A stretch of 64,000 bases of DNA from CAIQQQ01 sp040399685. Lineage in GTDB: Bacteria > Pseudomonadota > Alphaproteobacteria > Acetobacterales > Acetobacteraceae. Below, piece after piece: positions 8,670 to 16,815 of the stretch (position 1 is the stretch's first letter; every line of letters starts with the position of its first letter). Below the pieces are notes generated by a model, which saw nothing but the letters and a program-made list of their open reading frames with translations, searched no databases and was not told where the DNA came from. The stretch lies in NCBI GenBank assembly GCA_040399685.1, contig JBBART010000004.1:174213-238212 (forward strand), in the 5' to 3' direction. The position numbers and the translations under genes are program-made.

Positions 8670-10093
8670 TGCTTAAGTTCCGCATTGGGGCCTCGGCCCC
8701 GAAGGCAACCGCCACGGCGATTCCGGTGCTCGAAGGGGCATCGGTTCCCGAGCGAGCACGGCTGGCCGCCGAAGCTGCTGGCTTCACCGGCAAGGCAGGC
8801 ACGGTCTGCGAAATCCTCGCAGCGCCGGACCACCTGCTGTTCGTCGGCGTCGGGCCGCGCGTCACCGAGTCGGCATATCGCATCGCGGGCGCGCTGGCCG
8901 TGGCGCGGCTGGGCCGGGTGCGGCGGCTGGCGCTGGATGCGAAGGGGCTGCTGCCGTCACTGGCCGCATCCTTTGCCCTCGGCGCCGCCTTGCGTGGCTG
9001 GCGGTACGACGCGTTGCGCACGATTGCCAATGAGGACGCCCCACGGCTGGCAGCGCTTGATCTTCTGAGCGAGGCACCCGGCGTGGAAGCGGCCTGGGAG
9101 GCCGCGAGCGCCGCCTGGCACGGCGCCGCGTTCGCCCGCGATCTGGTGGCCGAACCCTCCGATACGCTGACGCCGCAGGGCTTCGTCGATCGGCTTGAGG
9201 TGCTGCAAAAGGCCGGCGTGCATGTGAGCGTGCTCAAGCGCCGCGACCTGAAGCGCGAAGGTCTGGGCGCCCTGCTCGCCGTCGGGCGCGGTTCGGTGCA
9301 TCCGCCGCGGTTGGTCATCCTGCGCTGGCCCGGTGCGATGGAAGCAGCCCCGGTGGTGTTCGTCGGCAAGGGCGTCACGTTCGACACCGGCGGCATCAGC
9401 ATCAAGCCCGCCGACAAGATGTGGGAGATGCGCGCCGACATGGCCGGTGCGGCGGCCTGTGCCGGCGCCATGCTGGCCTTGGCGCTGCGCGGCTCGCCCG
9501 CCCCGGTCGTGGCCATTCTGGCATTGGCCGAGAACATGACGGGTGCCGACAGCTATCGCCCGTCAGATGTGCTGCACAGCTTCTCCGGCAAGACGATCGA
9601 GGTGGTCGACACCGACGCCGAGGGCCGTCTGGTGCTGGCCGACGCGCTGGCCTGGGCGGTGCAACGCCACCACCCGCAGGCGATCATCGACCTCGCAACC
9701 CTCACAGGCAGCATCGTCACGGCTTTGGGCCATCACATGGCCGGCATGTTCACCAACGACCCCGCCTTGGCCGCCCATGTGGCGGCGGCGGGCGAGGCGG
9801 TGGGCGAACTGGTCTGGCGGATGCCGATCGGCGAGAGCCATCGCCGCGATCTGGATTCAGACATCGCCGATTTGCGTCACTGCACCAGTGGCAGCCTGCA
9901 GCCGGATGCCTGCCACGCAGCCGCGTTCCTGCGCGAATTCGTGGATGACGTGCCGTGGGTGCATCTGGACATTGCCGCGATGGACAGCCATGAGGAAGCG
10001 GACGATCTCCAGGCCGCCGGCCCCACCGGCTTCGGCGTGCGCCTGCTGGACCGGCTGGTGTCGGCCCGCTTTGAAGACCCGCATCGGGCCTGA
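8669..10093 (+). CDS. Second M17 leucyl aminopeptidase-like protein (tandem paralogue)
   Basis: A 474-aa M17 protein whose ATG overlaps the pepA TGA by one base (TGATG), so both are translated from one message. It keeps all catalytic residues (GKGVTFDTGG, SIKP, RADMAGAA, DTDAEGRLVLAD), yet its N-terminal domain is shorter and diverged from the first copy. The catalytic halves are much alike while the N-terminal halves are not, pointing to an old duplication with the specificity or oligomer domain changed. It is probably active, with a different peptide range or a partner role in a mixed hexamer; both are inference. Confidence 0.9.
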   Translation: MLKFRIGASAPKATATAIPVLEGASVPERARLAAEAAGFTGKAGTVCEILAAPDHLLFVGVGPRVTESAYRIAGALAVARLGRVRRLALDAKGLLPSLAASFALGAALRGWRYDALRTIANEDAPRLAALDLLSEAPGVEAAWEAASAAWHGAAFARDLVAEPSDTLTPQGFVDRLEVLQKAGVHVSVLKRRDLKREGLGALLAVGRGSVHPPRLVILRWPGAMEAAPVVFVGKGVTFDTGGISIKPADKMWEMRADMAGAAACAGAMLALALRGSPAPVVAILALAENMTGADSYRPSDVLHSFSGKTIEVVDTDAEGRLVLADALAWAVQRHHPQAIIDLATLTGSIVTALGHHMAGMFTNDPALAAHVAAAGEAVGELVWRMPIGESHRRDLDSDIADLRHCTSGSLQPDACHAAAFLREFVDDVPWVHLDIAAMDSHEEADDLQAAGPTGFGVRLLDRLVSARFEDPHRA

Positions 10094-10096
10094 GCC

Positions 10097-10543
10097 GTGG
10101 CAGAGATCGGCTTTTACCACCTCACCCGCACCGGCGCTGCTGAAACGCTGCCCACCCTGCTCGGCCGCACGCTTGCGGCGGGCCAGCGTGCGGTGGTGAT
10201 GTGCGCCACGCCTGAGCGGGTGGCCGCCCTGGATGCCGCCCTGTGGCTGTGCCCGGAGCCCGACTGGCTGCCGCATGGCACCGAGGCCAGCGGCGAGGCG
10301 GATCTGCAACCGATCTGGCTGACCACGCAGGACGAAGCGCCCAACAACGCCCGCTTCCTGTTCCTGATCGACGGCGCCAACAGCCAGCGGCTCGACCAGT
10401 TCGACCGGATTTTCGATCTGTTCGACGGCAACGAAGGTGCGGAACTCGCCGCCGCGCGCCTGCGCTGGAAGGCAGGCAAGGAGGCCGGCCACACGCTGAC
10501 CTATTGGCAGCAGGGCGAGCGCGGCTGGGAGAAGAAGGCGTAG
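10097..10543 (+). CDS. holC: DNA polymerase III chi subunit
   Basis: A 148-aa accessory subunit of the clamp loader that links the replisome to SSB. The N-terminal IGFYHLTRT, the middle VVMCATPERVAALDAALW and the C-terminal DRIFDLFDG...AARLRWKAGKEAGHTLTYW segments are typical of HolC. The GTG start lies 3 nt after the stop of the M17 paralogue, and the pepA-holC association is conserved widely in proteobacteria, so this is one operon. No psi (holD) gene is seen nearby, as usual in alphaproteobacteria. Confidence 0.92.
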   Translation: MAEIGFYHLTRTGAAETLPTLLGRTLAAGQRAVVMCATPERVAALDAALWLCPEPDWLPHGTEASGEADLQPIWLTTQDEAPNNARFLFLIDGANSQRLDQFDRIFDLFDGNEGAELAAARLRWKAGKEAGHTLTYWQQGERGWEKKA

Positions 10544-10644
10544 GCTGAACGCCTTCCTCAGGTCGGCAATTATATTCAATGATGCAACCATTGTGTGCGC
10601 GGAAAGCTTCCCGATATCTACGCGCACAAACTGGAGACGCAGAC

Positions 10645-11568
10645 ATGGCCCTTTTGACCCGCCGCGCCGCCCTTGCAACCGCAGTGGCCGCAGGCCTTAT
10701 GGTGGCCGGGCAGGCCCAGGCCGCAGACCCTGTCCGCGTCAGTTCCAAGATTGATTCCGAGGGCGAACTGCTCGGCTCCATGATCATTCAGTTGTTGAAT
10801 GCCGGCGGCGTGCCGACCACGAACAAGCTGCGCCTCGGCAACACCCGCATCACCCGCGCCGCCCTGCTGGCGGGCGAGATCGACATGTATCCGGAATACA
10901 CCGGCAACGGCGCCTTCTTCTTCAAGATCGACAGCGACCCTGTGTGGAAAGACCCCAAGGGCGGCGAGGCCCGCGTGCGCGAGCTGGACGGCAAGCAGAA
11001 CCTCGTCTGGCTGGCGGCAGCGCCCGCCAACAACACCTGGGGCATCGCGGTGAATGGCGATCTGGCCAAGACCGCCAAGCTGAAAACCCTCGATGATCTG
11101 GCGAAATACGTGCGCGATGGCGGCAAGATCCGCATGGCCGGCTCGGCCGAATTTGTCGAAAGCCCGGCGGCCTTGCCCGCGTTCCAGACCGCCTATGGCT
11201 TCAAGCTGACGCAGGACCAGTTGCTGGTGCTGGCCGGTGGCGGCACGTCGGCGCCTGAGAAGGCGGCGGCCGAGGGCACCTCCGGCGTGAATTCCACCAT
11301 GGTGTTCGGCACTGACGGCGCCATCGACGCGCTGGGGCTGGTGGTGCTGCAAGACACCAAGGCGGTGCAGATGGTCTATGAGCCGACGCCGGTCATTCGC
11401 GCCTCCGTGCTGGCCAGCTATCCGCAGATCCCCGGCCTGTTGGCGCCGGCGTTCGCAGCGCTGACCGAGGCCACGTTGCGGTCGCTGAACGGCAAGATCG
11501 AGGTCGATGGCCAGGAAGCCTCCAAGGTCGCCGCCGCCTGGCTCAAGTCCGGCGGGTTTCTGAAGTAG
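10645..11568 (+). CDS. osmF: Osmoprotectant ABC transporter, periplasmic binding protein (OsmF/YehZ type)
   Basis: A 307-aa periplasmic protein of the glycine betaine/choline-binding OpuAC class. A signal peptide spans about residues 1-26 (MALLTRRAALATAVAAG..., cleavage after AQA). The mature part has the SKIDSEGELLGSM start, GEIDMYPEYTGNG and GTDGAIDALGLVVLQD, as in OsmF/YehZ and related ProX proteins. ATG 10645 was chosen for the signal peptide and the upstream GGAGA. It is first of four genes in the same order and nearly the same lengths as E. coli osmF-yehY-yehX-yehW. The ligand (betaine, choline or another quaternary amine) is not fixed by the sequence. Confidence 0.9.
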   Translation: MALLTRRAALATAVAAGLMVAGQAQAADPVRVSSKIDSEGELLGSMIIQLLNAGGVPTTNKLRLGNTRITRAALLAGEIDMYPEYTGNGAFFFKIDSDPVWKDPKGGEARVRELDGKQNLVWLAAAPANNTWGIAVNGDLAKTAKLKTLDDLAKYVRDGGKIRMAGSAEFVESPAALPAFQTAYGFKLTQDQLLVLAGGGTSAPEKAAAEGTSGVNSTMVFGTDGAIDALGLVVLQDTKAVQMVYEPTPVIRASVLASYPQIPGLLAPAFAALTEATLRSLNGKIEVDGQEASKVAAAWLKSGGFLK

Positions 11569-11573
11569 GCGCT

Positions 11574-12713
11574 GTGCGCATGCGGCTGGCGGCGGCGGAC
11601 CGGGTTCTGCTGCCGCTGGCTGTGCTGATCCCGACGTTTCCGGCGTTTTTCGGGTTTGTGTCGGTGGCACGAAACCGGATTCTGTCCGGGCGCCCGGTAA
11701 GTCTTTGGGTGGTTGCGTCCGGTGCGCCGCTCTGGCTCTGCCTCGCGGCTGGCGTGGTCCTGATGGCCGGCGTTCTGGCGCAGCGCTCGCTGTGGGCGGT
11801 GCTGGGGGCGGCCAGCCTGATGCTGGGGTTGCTTTGGATGGCGGGCGATCACGCGGCCCTGACCGCCGAGAGCCTGCCCGCCGCCCGCGTGTCGTTCGGT
11901 GCCGGCTTCTGGTTGATGCAAGGCGCCTGCCTGCTCTGCGTCACGGAGGCAGCGCGCCGGATGGGGGCAGGCGGGGCACTGCTGGCAGTCGGGCTTATTC
12001 TGGGTGGGATCGCGGCGCTGGTCGCGCTCGGGCGCTTGGATGCGCTGTCGCTGCTGCGTGAATATGACAACAAGCGCGATATTATCGGGCCGGCGTTCCT
12101 GCGCCATGTGGGTATCGTCGCGGCCTCTCTGGTGCCGACACTGGCGATTGGCGTGCCGCTCGGCGTGGCCTGCCACCGTGCGCCAAGGCTCGCCAGTTCC
12201 GTGTTCCCGGCGTTGGGCCTGGTGCAGACCATCCCCTCCATCGCGCTGTTCGGCCTGTTGATGGCGCCGCTCTCGGCGCTGGCCGTCTGGTTTCCCGCCC
12301 TGTCGCGCGCCGGGATCAGCGGCATCGGCGTGGCGCCGGCGGTGATTGCGCTGGTGCTGTATTCGCTGCTGCCGATCACCCGCAACACCGCGGCCGGGCT
12401 CGATGGCGTGCCCGCCCCGGTGCGGGACGCCGCCCGCGGCCTGGGCATGACGCCCGCGCAGATATTTTGGCGCGTCGATGTCCATCTCGCATTCCCGGCG
12501 TTTCTGGCGGGGCTGCGGGTGACACTGGTGCAGGCGGTGGGCCTTGCCGCCGTTGCGGCCCTGATTGGGGCGGGCGGGCTGGGAGCGATCATGTTCGACG
12601 GCCTGTTCACCGGCGCGCTGGACCTCGTGCTGGTTGGTGCGTTGCCGGTGATCGGATTGGCCGTGGCAGTGGACCTGCTGCTGCGCGCAGCCGTGCGGGA
12701 GAAGATGGCATGA
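11574..12713 (+). CDS. yehY: Osmoprotectant ABC transporter permease (YehY type)
   Basis: A 379-aa inner-membrane permease. The N-terminal half has several hydrophobic segments before the BPD_transp_1 domain of the C-terminal half, the layout peculiar to YehY (385 aa in E. coli). The EAA loop is seen as DAARGLGMTPAQIFWRVDVH. GTG 11574 and ATG 11580 are both possible starts 5-11 nt after osmF. The stop overlaps the ATPase start in ATGA. Together with YehW it forms the transmembrane pathway. Confidence 0.9.
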   Translation: MRMRLAAADRVLLPLAVLIPTFPAFFGFVSVARNRILSGRPVSLWVVASGAPLWLCLAAGVVLMAGVLAQRSLWAVLGAASLMLGLLWMAGDHAALTAESLPAARVSFGAGFWLMQGACLLCVTEAARRMGAGGALLAVGLILGGIAALVALGRLDALSLLREYDNKRDIIGPAFLRHVGIVAASLVPTLAIGVPLGVACHRAPRLASSVFPALGLVQTIPSIALFGLLMAPLSALAVWFPALSRAGISGIGVAPAVIALVLYSLLPITRNTAAGLDGVPAPVRDAARGLGMTPAQIFWRVDVHLAFPAFLAGLRVTLVQAVGLAAVAALIGAGGLGAIMFDGLFTGALDLVLVGALPVIGLAVAVDLLLRAAVREKMA

Positions 12714-13633
12714 TCACGTTCCAGACGGTCTCGAAATCCTATGGCGGCACCGTTGTGGTGGATCACGTCGATTTCCACGTCGCCAAAGGCGCGTTCTGCG
12801 CCGTGATCGGCGCGTCTGGCAGCGGCAAGTCCACCATCTTGCGCATGATCAACCGGCTGGTGGAGCCGGATTCCGGCGCCATCCTGTTCGCGGGCCAGCC
12901 CGTCGGCGCGTTCGCGCCGGAGGATCTGCGCCGCCGCATGGGCTACGTCATCCAGTCGGTCGGCCTGTTTCCGCATTGGAACGTGGCCCGCAACATCGCA
13001 GCCGTTCCCGCCCTGCTCGGCTGGGACCGCTCCCGCATCGACGCCCGCGTGGCCGAACTGATGGCGCTGCTGCGGCTGGACCCGGCGCTGGCCACCAAAT
13101 TCCCCCACGCGCTGTCGGGCGGTCAGGCCCAGCGCGTCGGCGTGGCGCGGGCACTGGCGGCCGACCCGGAACTGCTGCTGATGGACGAACCGTTCGGCGC
13201 GCTGGACCCCGTGACCCGCGCCGCCTTGCAAGCCGAACTCACCCGCATTCACCGCGAAACCGGCAAGACCATCGTGTTCGTGACGCATGATATGGACGAG
13301 GCGCTGCAACTGGCCACCCAGGTGGTGGTGCTGGAACGCGGTCGCATCCTGCAAGACGCCTCGCCCCACGCCTTGCTCGCCACCCCCGCCAGCGACATCG
13401 TGCGCGACCTGGTCGGGCGCGAGGATCGCGGGCTGAAGCTGCTGTCGCTGCTGCCGGTCACGGCGCGCATGCACCCGTCCTCGACACCGCTGGGCCCGAT
13501 GATCGACTCGACCGCTGATTGCCGCGCCGCTCTGTCGCAGATGGTGGAACGCGGCGCCGATCATCTCAGCGTCGCAGGCCCCTTGGGCGACTGCGTGGGC
13601 ATCGTCCATCTCGCGGATTTGATCCGCACATGA
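12710..13633 (+). CDS. yehX: Osmoprotectant ABC transporter ATPase (YehX/ProV type)
   Basis: A 307-aa cytoplasmic ATP-binding subunit with Walker A GASGSGKST (about residues 38-46), Q-loop VIQSVGLFPHW, signature LSGGQAQRVGVARAL, Walker B LLLMDEPFGALD and H-loop VFVTHDMDE. The C-terminal 60 residues resemble a single CBS repeat (DHLSVAGPLGDCVGIVHLADL), the element that senses ionic strength in OpuA/ProV-type importers, so osmotic gating is plausible. ATG 12710 overlaps the yehY stop, and its own stop overlaps the yehW start, both as ATGA. Readings opening upstream of 12710 lie in yehY and were discarded. Confidence 0.93.
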   Translation: MITFQTVSKSYGGTVVVDHVDFHVAKGAFCAVIGASGSGKSTILRMINRLVEPDSGAILFAGQPVGAFAPEDLRRRMGYVIQSVGLFPHWNVARNIAAVPALLGWDRSRIDARVAELMALLRLDPALATKFPHALSGGQAQRVGVARALAADPELLLMDEPFGALDPVTRAALQAELTRIHRETGKTIVFVTHDMDEALQLATQVVVLERGRILQDASPHALLATPASDIVRDLVGREDRGLKLLSLLPVTARMHPSSTPLGPMIDSTADCRAALSQMVERGADHLSVAGPLGDCVGIVHLADLIRT

Positions 13634-14364
13634 GCCAGCGTTGGCGGTTTCTGGTGCTGCTCGCCGTCCTGTTGGCGGCGTGTCTTGGACTGGCCCAGCT
13701 TCGGCCCCTGTTTGTGGCGCTGTTTCCGGGCCAGGAACGGCCGGTCTACGAACAGGACAGCTTTGCCGCGCTGATGATCGCGCACGTGGTCCTGGTCGGC
13801 GTGTCCAGCGTCATCGCCATCGCGGCCGGTCTGGCCATCGGCATCTTCGTCACGCGCCCGGCCGGGCTGGCCTATCGCGGCCTGGCGGAAACCCTGGCCG
13901 CCGCCGGGCAGACCTTCCCGCCGGTGGCGGTGCTGGCCATCGCGGTGCCGGTGATCGGCTTCGGGCAGGAGCCGGCGGTGATCGCGCTGGTGCTGTATGG
14001 GCTGCTGCCGGTGCTGCAAAACACCATTGCCGGGCTGCGCGGTGTCTCGCCCCCGGCGCTGGATGCGGCGCGTGGCCTGGGGTTCGGTCCGTGGCGCGTG
14101 TTGGCACAGGTGGAGTTGCCGCTGGCGGCGCCGCTGATCCTGGCCGGCATTCGCGTCTCGGTGATCATCAATATCGGCACCGCCGCCATTGCCTCCACCG
14201 TGGGCGTGAAAACGCTCGGCTCCCCGGTGATGCTGGGCCTTTCGGCGTCCAACACCGCCTATGTGGTGCAGGGCGCCGTTCTGGTGGGCCTTCTGGCGCT
14301 GACCGTGGATGCCGCGTTCGACCTGCTGGCAACCCGGCTTGAGCGAGGGGCCCGGCCCGCGTGA
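13630..14364 (+). CDS. yehW: Osmoprotectant ABC transporter permease (YehW type)
   Basis: A 244-aa permease, the length of E. coli YehW (243). It has one N-terminal membrane segment, then a BPD_transp_1 core with the EAA loop DAARGLGFGPWRVLAQVELP and SVIINIGTAAIASTVGVKTLG near the C-terminus. ATG 13630 overlaps the yehX stop by 4 nt. Last gene of the importer operon; it converges on the orphan parA with only 4 nt between stops. Confidence 0.92.
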   Translation: MSQRWRFLVLLAVLLAACLGLAQLRPLFVALFPGQERPVYEQDSFAALMIAHVVLVGVSSVIAIAAGLAIGIFVTRPAGLAYRGLAETLAAAGQTFPPVAVLAIAVPVIGFGQEPAVIALVLYGLLPVLQNTIAGLRGVSPPALDAARGLGFGPWRVLAQVELPLAAPLILAGIRVSVIINIGTAAIASTVGVKTLGSPVMLGLSASNTAYVVQGAVLVGLLALTVDAAFDLLATRLERGARPA

Positions 14365-14368
14365 TCGA

Positions 14369-15016
14369 TCAGCCTTTCGCCCGAATCGCGTCGATTTCCG
14401 CCAATAAGGCCATCAACTCGACAGACGCGAGCGATTTCGGCGCGGTTTCCACCACCCCTAGTCCCAGCGCGAAGGCGTTGGCGAAGCCCACCCGGTTGCC
14501 CAGCGTGGCCGCCAGCCTGCGCGCGCCGCTTTTGTCGATCTGCGCCGTCACCTTGTCGCGCAGCGTGCCGGATGCCGGGGTGCGATTGAGCATCACGCAG
14601 GCGGACCGCCGCTCGCTGGTGGCCAGTTTCAGCGTGCCCTCGGCCGCCCACAGATCCGGCAGGCTGGGCTGGATCGGCACCAGCACCAGATCCGCGCCAC
14701 GAATGGCCAGTTTCGCGTCGGTCTCGATCTGCGGCGGGCTGTCGATGATGACGATGTCGTGGCTGGCGCGCAGGCGGTCCAATTCTGCCGCCAACCGCCA
14801 GCCGGCCACCTCGCTCAGATGGATCGCGCCCAGCGCCTTGGCGTTGCCCGCCCGCATCGCATGCCAGCGCGACAGGCTGCGCTGCGGGTCGATATCCAGC
14901 AGGGCCACGCGCAGGCGACCGTTGGCGGGGCTGGCCCAGGCGGCTGCAATATTGGCGGCCAGCGTGGTCTTGCCGGCCCCCCCCTTCTGTTGCGCTACCG
15001 TCATCACGAATGCCAT
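14369..15016 (-). CDS. Orphan ParA-family ATPase
   Basis: A 215-aa deviant Walker ATPase of the ParA/MinD group: KGGAGKTTLAANIA (deviant Walker A, signature Lys), LLDIDPQRSLSRW (Walker A' Asp) and IVIIDSPPQIETD (Walker B). No parB, parS-like repeat or plasmid gene adjoins, and chromosome-partition ParA normally sits with gidB/parB, so this is likely an accessory positioning ATPase (cargo such as polyhydroxyalkanoate granules, chemotaxis clusters or another organelle). It is divergent from the malonyl-CoA decarboxylase gene and convergent with yehW. Function beyond ATP-driven positioning is inference. Confidence 0.88.
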   Translation of the reverse strand: MAFVMTVAQQKGGAGKTTLAANIAAAWASPANGRLRVALLDIDPQRSLSRWHAMRAGNAKALGAIHLSEVAGWRLAAELDRLRASHDIVIIDSPPQIETDAKLAIRGADLVLVPIQPSLPDLWAAEGTLKLATSERRSACVMLNRTPASGTLRDKVTAQIDKSGARRLAATLGNRVGFANAFALGLGVVETAPKSLASVELMALLAEIDAIRAKG

Positions 15017-15131
15017 GCCAACCTCGCGCCGTGTTCATGGTTCATTAGACATGACTGGGCATTATCAGCAAACGCACCGTTCGCGTCTGGCATGGCTTGC
15101 CGCTAAACTGCCGCCAACGAGGAGATGAAGC

Positions 15132-16556
15132 ATGAACGATGTCGCCATCACGGGAACGCAACTGATCCCGGCCACGTCCGTCGTAACGCCCGGCCTGCTC
15201 GATCGTGCACTGCGCCGCATCACTGACGTTTGGCGGGACATGGCGTCCAGCGTGTCCAGTGCTGAGGATAACGGGATTGAGGCGCAGATGCGCGCCTGTC
15301 TCGCCGGCAAGGGGGGGGAGGTTTCGGCCCGTAACCGTGCCGCCAAGCTCGCCGAGACCTATCTTTCGCTCGACCAGGACGGCCAACGCGGCTTCCTGCG
15401 CGCCATCGCCGAGTTCGATTCGGATGCCGAGGCCATCGATGGCGCCTATGTGAAGCTGCAATCGGCCAAGGACGAAGCCGGCAGGGCCGAAGCCAAGGCG
15501 CGCCTGCGTCGTGCGCTTGAGCCGCCACGGACCCGGCTGCTGACGCAGTTCACCACCATTCCGGACGGCATGAAGTTCATCGTCGAACTCCGCGCCAAGT
15601 TGCTCGGCTTCATGAAGGGCGATCCCCATCTGGTGGCGCTCGAAGCGGACATGCGCGGCCTGCTGGCCAATTGGTTCGATGTCGGCTTTCTGGAACTGCA
15701 GCGCATCGACTGGAACAGCTCGGCCGCCCTGCTGGAAAAACTGGTGGGCTATGAGGCGGTGCACGAAATCCGCTCCTGGCGCGACCTCAAGAACCGGCTG
15801 GACAGCGACCGTCGCTGCTACGCCTTCTTCCATCCGCGCATGCCGGCCGAGCCGTTGATCTTCGTGGAAGTGGCCCTCGTGCAGGGCCTCGCCTCCAGCG
15901 TGCAGCGCCTGCTCGACCAAAAGGCGCCGCTGCAGGACCCGAAATCGGCCGATGCCGCCATTTTTTATTCGATCAGCAACTGTCAACGCGGCCTGGCGGG
16001 CATCAGCTTCGGCAACTTCCTCATCAAGCGCGTGGTGACGGAACTGTCGGCCGAGTTCCCCAACATCAAGACCTTTGCCACCCTCAGCCCCATGCCCGGC
16101 TTCCGCCGCTGGCTGGACAAGCAGATCCGCGACGATGCGGCCAACCTGCTGTCGGACGACGAGACGAAGGCTCTGCTGGCGCTGGAAGCGGCCGAGACCG
16201 GCCCTGCCGCGTTGACGGCGCTGCTCGCACGCCGCAGTTGGGTGCGCGACCCTGCTGTCGCCAAACCGGTCGAGCAGGTTCTGGTGCGGCTGGGCGCGCG
16301 CTATTTGCTGGTGGAGGCCAATGGCAAGCGTGCGGCCGACCCGGTGGCGCATTTCCATCTGTCGAACGGGGCGCGGGTGGAGCGGATCAACGCTGCTGCC
16401 GATACGTCCGAGAAGGGGTTGAAGGAAAGCGGAGCACTGATGGTCAACTATCTTTATGCGCCGGACAAAATCGAGACCTACCACGAGGATTATGCCGGCG
16501 AGGGGAAGCGCCACGCTTCAACCGCGGTGCGCAAATTGTCGCGCGGCTCGAACTGA
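15132..16556 (+). CDS. Malonyl-CoA decarboxylase
   Basis: A 474-aa enzyme converting malonyl-CoA to acetyl-CoA and CO2. An alpha-helical N-terminal domain (about 1-170) precedes the GNAT-like catalytic domain with AIFYSISNCQRGLAGISFG, TFATLSPMPGFRRWL and HFHLSNGARVERINAAAD, the last holding the conserved His-Ser-Asn cluster. It ends SRGSN; no classical peroxisomal or other targeting signal applies. GAGGAG precedes ATG 15132. There is no malonyl-CoA synthetase (matB) or malonate carrier beside it, unlike rhizobial matABC operons, so it probably tunes malonyl-CoA levels or fatty-acid metabolism rather than malonate catabolism; that is inference. Confidence 0.92.
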   Translation: MNDVAITGTQLIPATSVVTPGLLDRALRRITDVWRDMASSVSSAEDNGIEAQMRACLAGKGGEVSARNRAAKLAETYLSLDQDGQRGFLRAIAEFDSDAEAIDGAYVKLQSAKDEAGRAEAKARLRRALEPPRTRLLTQFTTIPDGMKFIVELRAKLLGFMKGDPHLVALEADMRGLLANWFDVGFLELQRIDWNSSAALLEKLVGYEAVHEIRSWRDLKNRLDSDRRCYAFFHPRMPAEPLIFVEVALVQGLASSVQRLLDQKAPLQDPKSADAAIFYSISNCQRGLAGISFGNFLIKRVVTELSAEFPNIKTFATLSPMPGFRRWLDKQIRDDAANLLSDDETKALLALEAAETGPAALTALLARRSWVRDPAVAKPVEQVLVRLGARYLLVEANGKRAADPVAHFHLSNGARVERINAAADTSEKGLKESGALMVNYLYAPDKIETYHEDYAGEGKRHASTAVRKLSRGSN

Positions 16557-16605
16557 TTGAACGCGGCGCAGCCTGGCCGGTGGTTTGGCAAGTGTGACGG
16601 TCACC

Positions 16606-16618
16606 CCGACTTTGTCGG
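16606..16618 (+). terminator. Weak hairpin after malonyl-CoA decarboxylase
   Basis: CCGAC-TTT-GTCGG hairpin 50 nt past the stop, just after a GTGAC-G-GTCAC palindrome at 16594-16604. Only a short T stretch follows. It could end the decarboxylase transcript; weak support. Confidence 0.35.
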
Positions 16619-16636
16619 CGTTCTAAAACCGCATAC

Positions 16637-16665
16637 TTGCCCCCTGGCGCGGCTTGCGCTACCAC
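16637..16665 (+). promoter_or_regulatory. Candidate sigma-70 promoter of tRNA-Leu
   Basis: TTGCCC (16637-16642), 17-nt spacer, TACCAC (16660-16665), which places a start about 15-20 nt before the tRNA at 16689. The -10 box is poor, so support rests mainly on position and spacing. Confidence 0.4.
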
Positions 16666-16688
16666 CCCGCCCTCGCGTGCGCGTCGTT

Positions 16689-16772
16689 GCGGGCGTGGTG
16701 AAATGGTAGACACGCCAGATTTAGGTTCTGGTGGCGCAAGTCGTGGAGGTTCAAGTCCTCTCGCCCGCACCA
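16689..16772 (+). tRNA. tRNA-Leu (anticodon UAG)
   Basis: Acceptor arms GCGGGCG (16689) and CGCCCGC (16762-16768), discriminator A and encoded CCA (16770-16772). The anticodon arm CCAGA-TTTAGGT-TCTGG gives anticodon TAG, reading CUN leucine codons. A class II variable arm lies before the T-arm GGAGG-TTCAAGT-CCTCT. It sits just upstream of tig. Confidence 0.96.
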
Positions 16773-16815
16773 CCCGAGCCAACCTTGGCAGGTTGAGTAC
16801 AGGGATTTTCCGCAA

